64,000 bases of DNA, from assembly GCA_023213395.1 (NCBI GenBank), contig CM041465.1, positions 67,153,741-67,217,740 on the forward strand. The letters are read 5' to 3'. Positions within the stretch are counted from its first letter, which is position 1, and the number at the start of each line of letters is the position of its first letter. Shown one piece after another: positions 1 to 12,000 of this stretch. The notes below the pieces were generated by a model that did not search any database, was not told the origin of the DNA, and was given only the letters and a program-made list of their open reading frames with translations. The position numbers and the translations under genes are program-made. This DNA comes from Cycas panzhihuaensis (Eukaryota; Cycadophyta).

Positions 1-2990
1 TTCCTAACTACCCTCATGTAAGTTTTGAGGGAGAAATGAAGAAACAATCTATATCAGCTTTCTATTCTAACTAACTAAGGAATTACCACTTAACAAATGT
101 TATTTATATTGTCATATAAAATATGGATCAAACTTCTAACAAGTATAAGGCTACTTAACAACCTCAGGTTAAATCCCAAAGTGAGTAAATCCCTCCTAGT
201 AATTATGGCTTTAACACTCGATAAGATAGAAAATCAAATCAAGGGCATAAGACCAACATTCTTACTAAAGCAAGTTGATGCCTCCCAAGGGGTGAATTAA
301 TCTAAGATGATAAAAACATAAAGGCAAAAGTGAAAATAAAGTAGCAAACAAGTAATAACTATGAAACAAATAACAAATAATTGCTAGTATAATTGGTCAT
401 GGACCCACACACTATATATCAATTCCAATTGCCATTTTAATTATGATTGAAATAAAGTAACTCAAATGAGGTATGATATGACAATGATCCTCTTAAGGAA
501 TATGGGAGTAGAATGAACCTCTACTAAGGTCATATCTTTGATTCCCTACTAGGGAGGCTACAGTAAATGGGGCTAGAACCTAGACAACTAGTAAATAATA
601 GCCCTCGATATGAGTAGTGAACTAAAATAGAAATTATGTCAAAATCATATAGTTGAACATGCTAAAATAAAAATTTAAAGGAAAAGGAAAGAATGAAGTG
701 ATAATTACCCGGAAACTATCATTGTGGATTTGTCTTTAGGGGTAATCCCTTATTATGTTTATTTATCTACCTTCTACTACATATAACTCTCATACCATGT
801 TGACATAAATATTCATTTATCATGGCTACAAGATCTAAGAAATCAAGAAGCACACATGAATTTTCAAAAGGAAAATAAAATCAAATAATAAATGAGGCTA
901 TTAGAGAAGCTAGTACATTTGTCCTACAAGAAATAGTGTATAATATTACAATTGGAAACAAAACAATACAAGAATCCCTAAAAATATAAACAAATATTTC
1001 TAATGAATCCTTAGATAAAGGATGGTGATCATATACTAATATGATGCAACCAACAACTCATCGGGAACCCTATTGTAGAGTATGATAGGTATATTTCCAC
1101 CTTTAATGATAGGGTTTCTCAATTCATGAGATTGTGAGGTTAACTAAATGTTTTTAAGATTTTTTTCCAATGTGTTTAGCAAATAGTATGCAAGTTTTGT
1201 TACCTATGATATGTAGATATACCTCCTTTCAAGTCTCTATTCAAATTAATACTCCTCTCATTACAAATTAATAGTGTAATATATGTTGTCTATTTGAATG
1301 GTACTCTCTCTCAAGTCACTCAATTAGTGTGATCCTATCCCCATTCAATAGCTCTTTATTTGATGTTTGAATGATTATTTATTCTCTTCCAAGCACCTTC
1401 ATCTCACACTTCATGTCCTTGTGTTTTTTGTGTATGAGCTCTATAAGCTCTCATCCTTCCTACATTATAAGTCTTACACTCAATGATGCATTCATCCATC
1501 ATTCCTAGTGGCCTCCCTCCCACCATTTTGAGGCTTAATATAGGAACCTTACAACTTCATCTAAAACTACCAAAATTTATTCAATCTTTGAAGACAAAAC
1601 TATTTGAGAAGGGATGGTATGTTATGTCTTATATCGCAATGATAATGTACTTAAAGAAGTTGTCTAAACAACATCTTATGGAAGTCAATACCATATCTCT
1701 AATTATAAATAGAAGCATAAAGGTTGAAGTATTCATTGTATTATCTTAATGTTCTACTCTTTAGGAGGCTTAATCCTTTATTTATGCTCTCGGAGATGTG
1801 ATCTCCAACTTGATGTCTAGTAACATTCTTATTAGAATGCTAGAACCCCCCTTTTGTTGAAAGCAATGGCTATTTTATTTCCTTTCTAAATAGGATGTGA
1901 TCATGAGGTCAACTCAATGATGATTTGGATGCACATGTGATATTTAATATACCTCTCATTATCATGGGATGCTAAAAGGCATGTAAAAATTAAGGATCTA
2001 AAGGAGAATGTAATCATGAGTTAGAAATTGGGGGTTTCTTATATTTTTGGAAGCTTTTTCCTATGGAGAAAGAGTTCATAAAAGAAAGAGCAACACACAT
2101 TTTGTCAACATAAAAGATTAAGGTTAAGAAAGAACTCTTAAAGTTTCTAAATAAATAATAACATTTACCCCTTGATCTTCTAATAAATTGTTATTAAAAA
2201 GGAAATTATTCTTTAATTTTAGGCTCAAATGAACACAATCTATAAATGCACTCAATCTTAGCCACAAGATGTTTTCTTTCTATTATGAGTTCATAGGAAT
2301 AGACCCTAAGTTATTGCATGGTGAATTTCAAGCTATGTGACATATGAAGAAGAATATACCTAAGTGGAATAATGTTATCATTAAAATATAGAGCTAAATT
2401 GACTAGTTGGGGATGTCCAACTGACCTAAAGAAATGCCAAATAAATATCTTATGTGATATCTTTATTAATATCTCTCTTTAAAAGATTGAGATTTAAGTT
2501 ATAAAGGGAGTTTGATATGGGACAAAATTTATTTATAAAAATCATAATAGTGTACAATAAATTCCAAAATTCAACATACCACCATGTAGATCCATTATTA
2601 TGATCGACTTGGGTTATACCATTTGAAGGCTACTATATATATGACATTGTACATATTAGAAACAATCCCAAACATGGTTGCTACCCTAAGATGATGCACC
2701 CTACTCTTTTCTTCTATAATACAATGAGGCACAATGATTTTAACCTTGATGTTCTTTAACATCAAAATGGCTTACACTTTCTTAATTTGCATCAAATCCA
2801 TAAAGAATAAACTAGACTCACACCTTAGTACCAAGAAGGACTTATAGGCTTGGTCAAAGTATTAAAAAATATTATTTTTGTGGAGATACTCTAAAGATAC
2901 ATATGAAAACATTCTCTCCAAAATAAAACATGAAACATACCCTTTAACAAATCTATTTTGTCATGATGGTTGCATTAAGAATTTTGAATT
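1..2990. other. AT-rich intergenic DNA, no recognisable gene
   Basis: Both strands are full of stops and the short open stretches (97-300, 1,483-1,749) match no family I know. The part nearest the primer-binding-like site at 2,993 (about 2,300-2,990, minus strand) would be the internal region of the LTR element whose LTR is 3,004-3,421, but I cannot read any retroviral domain in it. Confidence 0.6.
822..1106 (+). pseudogene. possible decayed coding stretch, unknown
   Basis: From an ATG at 822 one frame gives a 94-codon stretch with a basic, Ser-rich start (MATRSKKSRSTHEFSKGK) followed by an amphipathic-looking region, broken by five internal stops before TAA at 1,104. The composition looks more protein-like than neighbouring frames, and the start could be that of a retrotransposon gag. 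No domain is recognised, and chance is a serious alternative in AT-rich DNA. Confidence 0.18.
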
Positions 2991-2992
2991 CA

Positions 2993-3003
2993 CTCTAATA
3001 CCA
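2993..3003 (-). promoter_or_regulatory. primer-binding-like site (initiator Met tRNA type)
   Basis: On the minus strand the sequence reads TGGTATTAGAG. This is one change from the plant copia primer-binding site TGGTATCAGAG, which pairs with the 3' end of initiator methionine tRNA. It directly abuts the end of the LTR at 3,004-3,421, as expected for a 5' LTR on this strand. Confidence 0.5.
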
Positions 3004-3421
3004 TTTTAAATTATTTATAATAACTTATTCGGAATTGTGAAATTATGTAGGATATTATATATTCGCATGATTAATCAAGTATATCATGAACATAATAAAT
3101 GAAAAGGACAAAGTCATAAGAGACAATAATATAAACATCATGTGTACATCATGCTTAATGTGGAAAACCTATGACTGAGAAAAATCACCTCTAAATATTT
3201 ATAAGATACCATGTTAAGATGAATAATGATGAGTCATTCTATCCTTATAAGGAGGAATATGTGATTTGGTTTTGTTTACAATAAATATTGTCCTTATATA
3301 GTTGTGTAATCTCATCATCAACTAATCATATCTTACTATTATATCAATTGATATAATCATGTGTATAGAAACTCTCATATAATCCAAAATTAACTTTAAC
3401 TTGTTAATCACTAATTAAACA
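3004..3421 (-). repeat. LTR of copia-like family D, copy 1
   Basis: Read on the minus strand this 418-bp segment starts TGTTTAATTAG, carries a TATATAAGG box (3,292-3,300), then a conserved block ending in TTTTTC...TCAT...ACATTAA, and runs into a degenerate Met-tRNA primer-binding site. The same order and much of the same sequence recur on the plus strand at 14,260-14,534, and the last part recurs at 29,835-29,928. The start, promoter box and primer site together support an LTR. No coding region is visible in the interior, so the element may be non-autonomous or simply decayed. Confidence 0.55.
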
Positions 3422-6400
3422 TTACTCATTGATATTCATGAATTTCAACATTCTAATGCTTCAATTTTTAAATATTCCAACACCATCCCTTAATGCTTAA
3501 TTCTAGACTTTTAAATGTCTTTATGTCTTCAACCTATATTTTAATCTTCATGTCTTTATATCTTCATACCAAATCACCTACTCATGTGTATCTTCATTTT
3601 ACATATATCACCTATAAATTAATCTACGAAACTTATCTTCATCATACTTGTCTCCATCAAGTAAATCTTGACAACAATGTATTATATCAACCTATAATCA
3701 AATATATAAATTCAACCACCTATGAAACCTATAAACCATCATCAGTCAACTAATAAATAATCATAATTTATGACTTTCAACTTATCATGATATATGAAGT
3801 TTTACTCCTCATTAACTTTATATCTTCATGCGTAAAGCTAAAATAATTAACACTTTCAACTCTATCAACTCAGAATCTTGTAAACCAAAATGATTACCGA
3901 TGTCTATATAAAATAATAACCATTTATCAAAAAGCATAGACAAGTGATATTTATAATCATTATTTCTACAGGAAGTGTTTCTTATACATAGTTCATTAAT
4001 ATATAAAGTGAAATATCAAAACAACATTAGGTATTAAGCTAATATGTTATACAAGAATAACATCATTCTATCTTATGTCTTGCATAAGAGAAAACTTATG
4101 TGTGTTACCTCCATTGATGCTTTTGCACATATCTTTTGTAGCTTTTGTTTGGTAACCAAATAATCTCACCAACAAACTAAACTAAATAACTATCTTTGGG
4201 AACAAGGCATACCACCTAAGCAAGTCAAGCTAGTTATAACAAGTTAATATAAAGAATATATTTCCATGCCTCTTATCATATAGGAAATGTCAAATTTCTT
4301 AGTAATAAAAATATATCAACTAGACATCTTAACAATTAAATTTTGGTATGCCAAGTTATGAATATACATGACTCTTCCATGCCTCATAAACATGTGGAAA
4401 TAATTGAAAAACTCAACAACTAACTAGAAACAATAGATCCTTTAACAACATCAATTAAGTGATATCACTAAAAATCATTCATTAATATATATAGTCAACA
4501 AATTAGATGATCATATACTCATAAAACTATTAAATGATGTTAAATGTATTTTATTAATGATGTGTATCACTACATCAAAAGTGTAAATACTTGAGGGGAA
4601 TCTTTAACATATCCAACACATATGTCTCACATTCAATATCAAACAGGTTCCCACATTTTTTTTAAGACTTAGAATCTCATAAATAATCCTTGAATGAGTT
4701 TATTTTCAACCAAATTTAAATTCACATTCATTATTAATCATCCATTTATATCAACATAAACTCATGAGCCTTCAAAATCTTCAAAAAGTGCCAAATCATC
4801 CCTCAAATTTCTCAAAATTTACAATTGTTAATATGTCAAAATTAAACCACTCAAGTTTAACCATTAAAATCTTATTCATGCATGCTCCAAAATATGCTTT
4901 GTGACTACTTCTTTTGACCCTTTTTTAGTACTCTTTCTAATGAAACTAATGTATTAAAAATTAGACTATGTACAAAAATATTATAATCAAAATATTATCA
5001 ATATTCAATATAAAAAAGTTATAATTAAGATATTGTCAATATATCATAAAAAAATCAATACCTACTTTAATATTTGATTAGCCCCTTTTCCATTTAGGTT
5101 GTAGTCACATTAGGACTTCATGTGACAATGCAATTTATCTAAGGGGCTTAAGTAGATCTAAAATCACATTCTAATCTAGTTCATTGCAATTCAAACATTG
5201 AAAAAGATAATTTCCATATCCAAAATAAATTTGTTGATGTAGGATTAGGGTTTTCAACAATTTTTATATGTAGTGCGTAACTTAATGATTAAATCCAAAG
5301 GTAGGCATAAACTTATCGATTGAAATCGATGAAATAGGATTAAATCTAGATTGTCGACTCTCCATAGTGATGAAGAAATGAATTAAAATAAAACATTTTC
5401 TAACCATTGTGGTGGCGCAAGGTTGTATATTGTTACTAAATAAAAAAATACTAATATCACTCTAACCAATCAATTAGATAAATGAATAATTAAGCATGCT
5501 ATGATTTTATCCACTTTTGTACAAATCCTTTAATATGTGATATGATATAGTAGATGATTCAATGATTATATAAGTAAGGATGACGAGAAAATTTACAATT
5601 ACTATATACCACTAAATTGAGACTAATCATCAATGGGAGGATCACTTAACAATGATATAAATATGAACAAGGCATGAAATTTAATGGTAGTATATATCTC
5701 CATTAGCATTACTACATTATGATTATGTAGACTAAATAATGGGAAATTTCTCTGTTTTATCTTTTGTGGGAAATTGAATATATGTCTTTACTCTGTGCAT
5801 TTTCATTCAATGGGTAGAAATTATATAAAACTATATTTTTCTATAAGTTTGTTCAGTGATTCTCTATGTACTCTTCAATGGTAAATACTCATGCATTCAA
5901 ACACCTCTACTAAGTAATCGAAGCCATTTGTCAAATTTTACCTATATCATAAACTCTAAGAATTTATACATAGATTTGTTACCAATAGTCTATCATTTAT
6001 CATTTTTTCATTTTCATCTCCACCCTATTTCACATATATGTTTTTATCTAGATGTTATTGATCTCCATAAGTGATAGTGCATCATTGATAGATAAACTTA
6101 TTAGGCCAATGGACTACATTTCTTCAAAAATAACTTCACATAACATAATTTCATTTTATATCATGACAATACCAATTTCTTAATAATGGAATAAGGTGAA
6201 ACCCTCATTAATGCTATAGTATAAAATTTTTGTATAGTATAAATCCTTAATATATCACCACTAATCACTACAAGCCTTGAACTTATCATATTAAATACAA
6301 ATCCTTAATCATACGCATCATGCTTATGCCATAATATCTTCATATGTTACTAAATTTTATCAAAGATGAAACTCTAGCGTGCTTGTAAAAATAGATCTGA

Positions 6401-6945
6401 CATAGACACCACACATGATAAAATCCTAATTTCATTATTTTTAGTTCAAACCTTTATCATACCTTTAGGTCACTTATTAAATTTCTTATAATGGTTCCTT
6501 ATTTGCATATTAGTCTACCGCATATGAACTAGTATAGGCATGTTGCCTATATCACTTATATTAATGGAGTACTAGCTACTAACTTCTCATCTCACTCTTA
6601 TAGGGCGATCAATCATATTTAGATAATCTCTTATGGATGTACCATCAAGCACCTACATGTTTAAGAATATGTGAGCTCCACATACATAATAAATATCCAT
6701 AGTAAGAAAATAAATGTATATTATATATTAGTATGATATCCTTTATTCAATAGTATATGACTCTATTATGTGGCTCTTTTCAATTTCATCATACCTCTTT
6801 ATCAGTTATATCTCATCAATATAATTAGTTTTTGGCTTCAAATCAACCTTTAATATTGGCTTTATATAATAACTCATATTAGTTATTACTAGGTCATGTT
6901 TAGGACTTTCTCTATCATTATCAACCTACTTCTACTTCTATTAAG
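3422..6945. other. AT-rich intergenic DNA, nothing recognised
   Basis: About 3.5 kb of highly AT-rich sequence with only chance-length open frames (3,493-3,753; 5,856-6,074) and no LTR ends, primer-binding sites or retroviral motifs that I can recognise on either strand. Confidence 0.6.
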
Positions 6946-7611
6946 TGTTGAGAAGACAAGGTCCCAATAACCAAAAAATGCCACCAATATCTAAACTATT
7001 TTACAATTAGTTACAGGAATCAAAACTAAAATTTAACATGCAAGTTCTTAAACTAGAGATAATACAATAAAATGAATTAGAAAGCCAAAGCATCACATAT
7101 ACACTCAATATGATATGGTAAAACCCTAGCACTATGCTAGGGAAACATCCACATAGGAAAGGTGTGGATCTTTATTATGAAAGAATAGAGAAATATATAT
7201 AATCTGTAATAGAATGCTCACAACAACAACAACCAGTCACCCAACTCTTCATAATACATCCAATACATCGAACACCATCAACATAATGAAAAAACACCTT
7301 AAATCAAGCTATATGAGAAAGTCATACAAGGCATAAATATTGACCATAGAATCTAGAGTATTTTAAGTGAACGACTATGATTCTCTTTACAATTTAGTAT
7401 GCTTTTCAGTGCTAGATTTTTGGGTTAGGGGCTATCGTCCCTGAATCCTCTCTTTGTTCAGGGGAGGGGGGGTTCCAACACCTCTAGCACCCCCTAGCGA
7501 AGGGGGCTCCCACCCTACTTGGAACCCCACGAGGAAGTTTTGAGGGGGGAACCGTGTTACCAACCTATCAAAATTTTAGCCTCCAAAACATTATTGTCAC
7601 ATTATTTAATA
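6946..7611 (-). repeat. solo copia LTR
   Basis: This 666-bp segment is the reverse complement of the copia LTRs at 25,320-25,974 and 51,991-52,621. All share the TGTT start, a GC-rich middle, the phrase for 'gagaatcagggt', a run ending in GCTAGGGTTTTA-like sequence and a terminal CAACA-type end. No primer-binding site follows it on the left and no polypurine tract lies on the right. It is flanked by TTAAG (6,941-6,945) and CTAAG (7,612-7,616), a 4/5 match as expected for an old 5-bp target duplication. This is the product of LTR-LTR recombination that removed the interior of the element. Confidence 0.85.
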
Positions 7612-9150
7612 CTAAGTGACTTTAATCAACATTCATTAGGGCTTGCTTCACCTATGATATAGGATCTTTCATAACTTTAACACTTTGATAGTTCACTCTA
7701 GCTCTAAACTTCACCTTCAATATTTTAACATCCAAATACTTAAATATTTGAATGTTGCAATATTCCAATAGGTTGTATATTAAAGTTGAGAAAAGTGAAC
7801 TATGTCCATAGGTCTATGTTACTCAAAACTTTAATTTCCTTAACAATTCCATGTTTTTGAAACTCAAAATTTTAGAAGTACCTTAAAAGCTTTGACAAAT
7901 GCTCCTTCAAAAAAATTTAGGTTATTTTGGTTTCCTAGAAATATTTTCTTAACATTTTAACCTAAAAAGCATGCTTTTAGTCATGTTTACAATTGAAAAT
8001 TTCCATGTGTATGGCTTACATAGAAAGAGACCTCTCCTAATAAACACCCTTATTAATAAGTATTAAAGTAACATATATAATTAAAAATATTAATAATTTA
8101 ATTATTCAAATTATTACACCTTGATTTTTAATGCATGCATATATTTTTTTTATTATTTTTGTATGCATAATTTAATACATATTCATTTTTAATATATATT
8201 TTTTAAAACTCTAATAATTCTTATTCTTTTATTTTTTTTTCGTTAAATTTATTTATTGTTTAAATTTTATTTCCATAATTTTGGTAATGTAACCTTATCT
8301 ATATATAAACCAAAATAACCTCCACATATTAAATTGACCTCTCCCACACTAAAATAAATAAAAGGAGGAGGAGAATAACACCTTAGCAAGGGCCTCCTTA
8401 AGGTGTTGAAAATTCCAACTTTAGCTTTACCAAGGACTAGAAAAAGATTCTTGTTATCATGAAATTAGGTTAAAGAAAAATCAACTCTAGGTTCCTTTAG
8501 AGTTTTACAGAGAAGGTGATAAAACTTTTATACTTTAAATGGAACCATCCTCCCACAAGGTAACCTCTCCACTTCACTGGTCTTGTTAATCAATATAAGA
8601 CCTAATATTATAGGAGAAAGACAAAATTCTTATTTAACCCCATTGATGATATGAACCTCTATAAAAAAGCATGTGCCATACAAATCCATTTGAATGTTGT
8701 ATCATATGAGATCATCATAGCCAAGATGATGCTTTGTGAAAAACTTGAAGCATGAGGCTTTTCCAAAAAAATGATGTAATGGAAGTGAGTTAAAAGCCTT
8801 TTTGAAAATCTATGAAACAATAGTATATTTTCAAATGGGGGCTTTTTATTTCTCTTATTTTATTTAGATAGAAAAAATGTATATATTTATTATCATCTAA
8901 ATAATAGAGAGTGAATATCAAAAGCTATGATAGAACTAACCCAACAAAACAAGAAATAAGACTACTATTTCCTCTCTACATATAAACGAATGCCAAATGA
9001 AAAGACTGATAATAGATATATAAACCACCAAAATTAATAAGTTAACTAAAAGAAGTAGGAGTCTTGTAGTCCTCTTGCCTACATATCCACTCTTGCATTA
9101 GCCAAGTAATTTGTCTATGTATTAAATGCTCTAAGCACATGCATGAGTTT
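7612..9150. other. AT-rich DNA downstream of the LINE, nothing recognised
   Basis: No long open frame. The stretch lies past the RNase H end of the minus-strand LINE and could include its 3' untranslated region. Minus-strand A-rich runs are present around 8,100-8,250 and 8,840-8,870, but neither is a convincing poly-A tail. Confidence 0.5.
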
Positions 9151-9179
9151 TATATCATAGAAATAAAAACGTGGCAAAG

Positions 9180-9470
9180 TAGACTAATTGATAAGCACCT
9201 TAACAATAACTTATTATGGTATTCATTGGCTATCAATGAAATTAGCCAATAGAAGGGAATCTCTCACCACCTACATATGAGAAATACGATGATCTTTGGT
9301 AAGCATGTCCTCTAATTGAGTCATGAAACTTTGTATTATTAGTAGTAACATGACCTAAATCCTATGAGAACTCTTATATCACTAATCCCTTCTCATTGAT
9401 AATAACTCCTTCTCCTACTTTTCCTAGGTTTCCCTTAGAGGTTCCATTAAAGTAGAATAATAAATAACCC
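9180..9470 (-). pseudogene. LINE-encoded RNase H domain, broken
   Basis: The minus strand reads FNGTSKGNLGKVGEGV, then EKGLVI, then HVTTNNTKF (TNN at about 9,352-9,326). This is the fold signature of the plant RNase H domain fused to LINEs: F(D)GASKGNPG, a hydrophobic strand with a turn, then TNN.AE. RNase H removes RNA from the RNA-DNA hybrid. The first catalytic Asp (FDG) is Asn here, and stops follow the GLVI strand, so it is inactive. Confidence 0.75.
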
Positions 9471-9859
9471 TCTAGAATCAAAGGAGGAGAAAGGTTTGAC
9501 CTTTTTCTTTTTAACTTGAAGGGTAGTGAGATTTGATTGGAATAAAAAGAAGCTACATAAAATCTCTCATATGATATGTAAGCTTGGTAGTGTTTAAGAT
9601 CGATAGATCTAAAGTTTTAGTTGCTAATCTAAAGAGTACCACATATTTGTTCCAACATTTGGAAGGAGAAATTAACCTGTATTAGAATAAGCTTCCATTC
9701 CTAACAAGTTAAATCTATGATGGAACAAATCTTGATAACAAAGATATTTCAATGCTAGCTTTCCCTTTATAGAATGTGGATATTTGTTTACCCATCCTTC
9801 TACAAGCCATTTGTAATTATAAAAGCATTAAAAATTCTATTACTAATACATAAATGGCG

Positions 9860-10576
9860 TTCTTCCATACCTATTACATATACTGGCAAGCTATAAAGAG
9901 ATGTTATATATGCTCCATATCACATTTACAAAGTGATCACCAAATGGTCCCATAATTCCCCTCTTAATTGGATTTTTCACATTATAAAATTAGAAGAAAG
10001 TATTTACTTTAGCAATAGTATGGTATTACCCCAAAGTTTTCCATTTTTATTTAGAGGTAATTACATCACTTTTTTCTTGCTTAAATAACCTAAGATAACA
10101 TGCATGCATATTATACTCTCTTATACTAGAAAAGCTTCCTTAAATAATAATGTCCTCCTAATCTATAATAATTATTTTCCTAGATCAAGTATATTAAGCA
10201 AATAAGAATAATCCTAGTAATGGTAAGAACCTAGTAACTACCATTGCATAATAGGTTTTAACTTTCATATTAACAAACATGGATTCTCCCTAATATCTCT
10301 AGAGAAGAAGAAATAAAAAACCTATAATATACCTTAGCTTTGCAATCATTACCAAATGTTGGATACTTGATTACTACTTTGTAGTGATGATATTCCATGA
10401 ATAACATCCATCTAAAGATTATCTCTACATCCATTACTAAGCCTCCATGAGTAGTCTTCTTTAAAGGAAGCCATTATATCACACATATATAGATAAGTAG
10501 TTGACCCTTCTCTACCCTTGAATTTCTTTAAGAGAATTCAATAAATATGATCTCCATATAAATACTTGGTAGTGGA
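9860..10576 (-). pseudogene. LINE C-terminal region with zinc-binding motif, broken
   Basis: Left of the TRIM the LINE frame resumes (KYLYGDHIY), followed by the LINE-typical 'G.S....' and 'WR..NG' blocks around 10,500-10,420. Near 9,945-9,885 one frame reads CKCDMEHI, a stop, then HLFIACQY. The spacing C-x-C...H....C resembles the zf-RVT motif that follows the reverse transcriptase in plant LINEs. Several stops interrupt it. Confidence 0.65.
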
Positions 10577-10581
10577 GTAAT

Positions 10582-10667
10582 TATTGGAGCACATGACACT
10601 AACTACCATGAGGAAGTCCTCTTCCTAAATCACCTTGAGGCTTTTGGTGTAACGATGGCCCGTGACA
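10582..10667 (+). repeat. TRIM left LTR
   Basis: Starts TATTGGAGCACATGACACT and ends GTGACA. It aligns over its full 86 bp with the right LTR. The second base of the canonical TG start has mutated: the truncated copy at 16,128 still begins TGTTGGA. Confidence 0.93.
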
Positions 10668-10669
10668 AG

Positions 10670-10681
10670 TGGTATCAGAGC
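10670..10681 (+). promoter_or_regulatory. TRIM primer-binding site
   Basis: TGGTATCAGAGC, complementary to the 3' end of plant initiator Met tRNA, lies two bases (AG) after the LTR end. It is unmutated here, in contrast to the coding elements nearby. Confidence 0.93.
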
Positions 10682-10818
10682 AACCAGGGTTCAAAATCGG
10701 TCATGTATACTGTAGTAACACACCCGGAGATACATGAAGGTATTGGGGGTGGCATCAAGGAATGCCATGGTGGACATGCATGCCATATAAGCATAGTTGA
10801 AACCTCATGATAGGGGAG

Positions 10819-10904
10819 TTTTGGAGCACATGACACTAACTATTACGAGTAAGTCTTCTTCCCAAATCACCCTAGGGGTTTTGGTGTAACGACGGCCCAT
10901 GACA
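10819..10904 (+). repeat. TRIM right LTR
   Basis: 86 bp starting TTTTGGAGCACATGACACT and ending CATGACA, preceded by the polypurine tract and followed by the GTAAT target duplication. It differs from the left LTR at a limited number of positions, which allows its insertion to be dated. Confidence 0.93.
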
Positions 10905-10909
10905 GTAAT

Positions 10910-11990
10910 ACTACCATATATAATCTTGATCTAAAATAAAAATCCATAACAACTTAGCTCTATATGCTTTGGAAAATAAAGAAAGTCTTTAAACTCTTAA
11001 TACCTCCTCAAAGTTGGGCCTACATATTTTCTTTTGAGAAAGTAAATAAAGTTTCTTCCTTTCCCCTTCTTATGCTCCTTTCTAAATAAAATCTTATAAA
11101 ATTTACTCTAATCTACTAAGTATCCCATTAGGGAGATATAAAATGGACATTAAATATAAAATAATTATAGACAAAACTAAGCAGATAAGTTACACTCTAC
11201 CACCTATGAGTCCATTTAATTAATATTTGATTAACAAGATCTATAATCGAAGCTTACTCATGCTTCAAAGTCTTTCTTGGCCCAATTAATGTTCCTAAAT
11301 AATGGAAAAAGAATTTAGGATCTCTATTTTTGAATCTAAATACTTAATAAAGCTTATGTGAAATCTTTTAAGAGTAATTATAGGTAATAAACATGGATTT
11401 ATATGCATTGATTTTGACTCCTCTTCTAAGGCAAAATATATTTAAAATTTCACTGATATTATTTTCCTCTTGGATGGATGCACATTCTAATAATAACATA
11501 TCATAAAAAATATATAACTAAGAGAGACAAACTTTATTAGGAGATATTGAGATCTCCTAAATACTTCCCTCTTTCATTACATGCTTCAATACCTAACCCC
11601 AAGTCTTATGCATGAGAATATAGAGAGATGGGGATAAAGGGAATCCCTACTAAATTTCATGACTGCTATGAAAGAAATCATATGGAAATTCATTCACCAA
11701 AACTGAGTGTGAGCTTGTGTTAATGCACTCACTTACCCATTAAGTTTGTTATATAGAAAACCCTAATTCATCCAAACTTAAAGAAGGAAACTATTGATAA
11801 TTGCCTTTATACCATCCAAAAATTCCTTATACTCAATAAAGACCATGGTATACTATGTTCAATGCTAATGTAAGGGCAATGACAATAGTAGGAGTTACAA
11901 ACCTATTATTTCTATAAAGGTGTTTTCTTTCATAAAATTGTGTAAAGATATATATCTTTTGTGTTTAGGATTTTTTAAAATTTATAAGGA
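10910..11990 (-). pseudogene. LINE reverse transcriptase, broken
   Basis: The minus-strand translation passes through recognisable LINE reverse transcriptase blocks. There is a degenerate palm A-like segment ALNIVYHGL near 11,870, where the catalytic Asp appears as Asn. A WVSECINTSSHSVLVNEF block follows (11,740-11,669), then GFPLSPSLYIL (about 11,646-11,614; usually QGDPLSP). Next comes FYDMLLLE (about 11,513-11,490), where the FADD box would be, with the second Asp lost, and then an IN..KS block. The end carries the usual GRV.LI..VLS and ICRPNFEEVLRV..L blocks. The enzyme would make cDNA at a nicked target. With altered active-site residues and several stops this copy is dead. Confidence 0.8.
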
Positions 11991-12000
11991 TTAACCAAAT

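Larger units (their letters stand above)
10582..10904 (+). mobile_element. complete TRIM (terminal-repeat retrotransposon in miniature)
   Basis: The element is 323 bp. Two 86-bp LTRs (10,582-10,667 and 10,819-10,904) flank a 151-bp interior with no coding capacity. After the left LTR comes a perfect Met-tRNA primer-binding site, TGGTATCAGAGC (10,670-10,681). Before the right LTR is a polypurine tract TAGGGGAG (10,811-10,818). GTAAT is duplicated exactly on both sides (10,577-10,581; 10,905-10,909). If one GTAAT and the element are removed, the interrupted LINE frame on the other strand continues without a frame change, which confirms the boundaries. It must be moved by proteins from another LTR element. 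A related copy lies at 15,979-16,213. Confidence 0.95.
9150..12000 (-). mobile_element. plant L1-type LINE with terminal RNase H, decayed
   Basis: Reading the minus strand gives, in order, the core of a non-LTR reverse transcriptase (about 11,990-10,905), a zinc-binding zf-RVT-like motif (about 9,945-9,885) and an RNase H domain (about 9,470-9,180). This order is typical of plant L1-like LINEs. All parts are broken by stops and frame changes. A complete TRIM (10,582-10,904) sits inside the C-terminal region. An endonuclease domain and ORF1 would be expected to the right (above 12,000), but I cannot read them. The 3' end and target duplications were not found. Confidence 0.8.
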
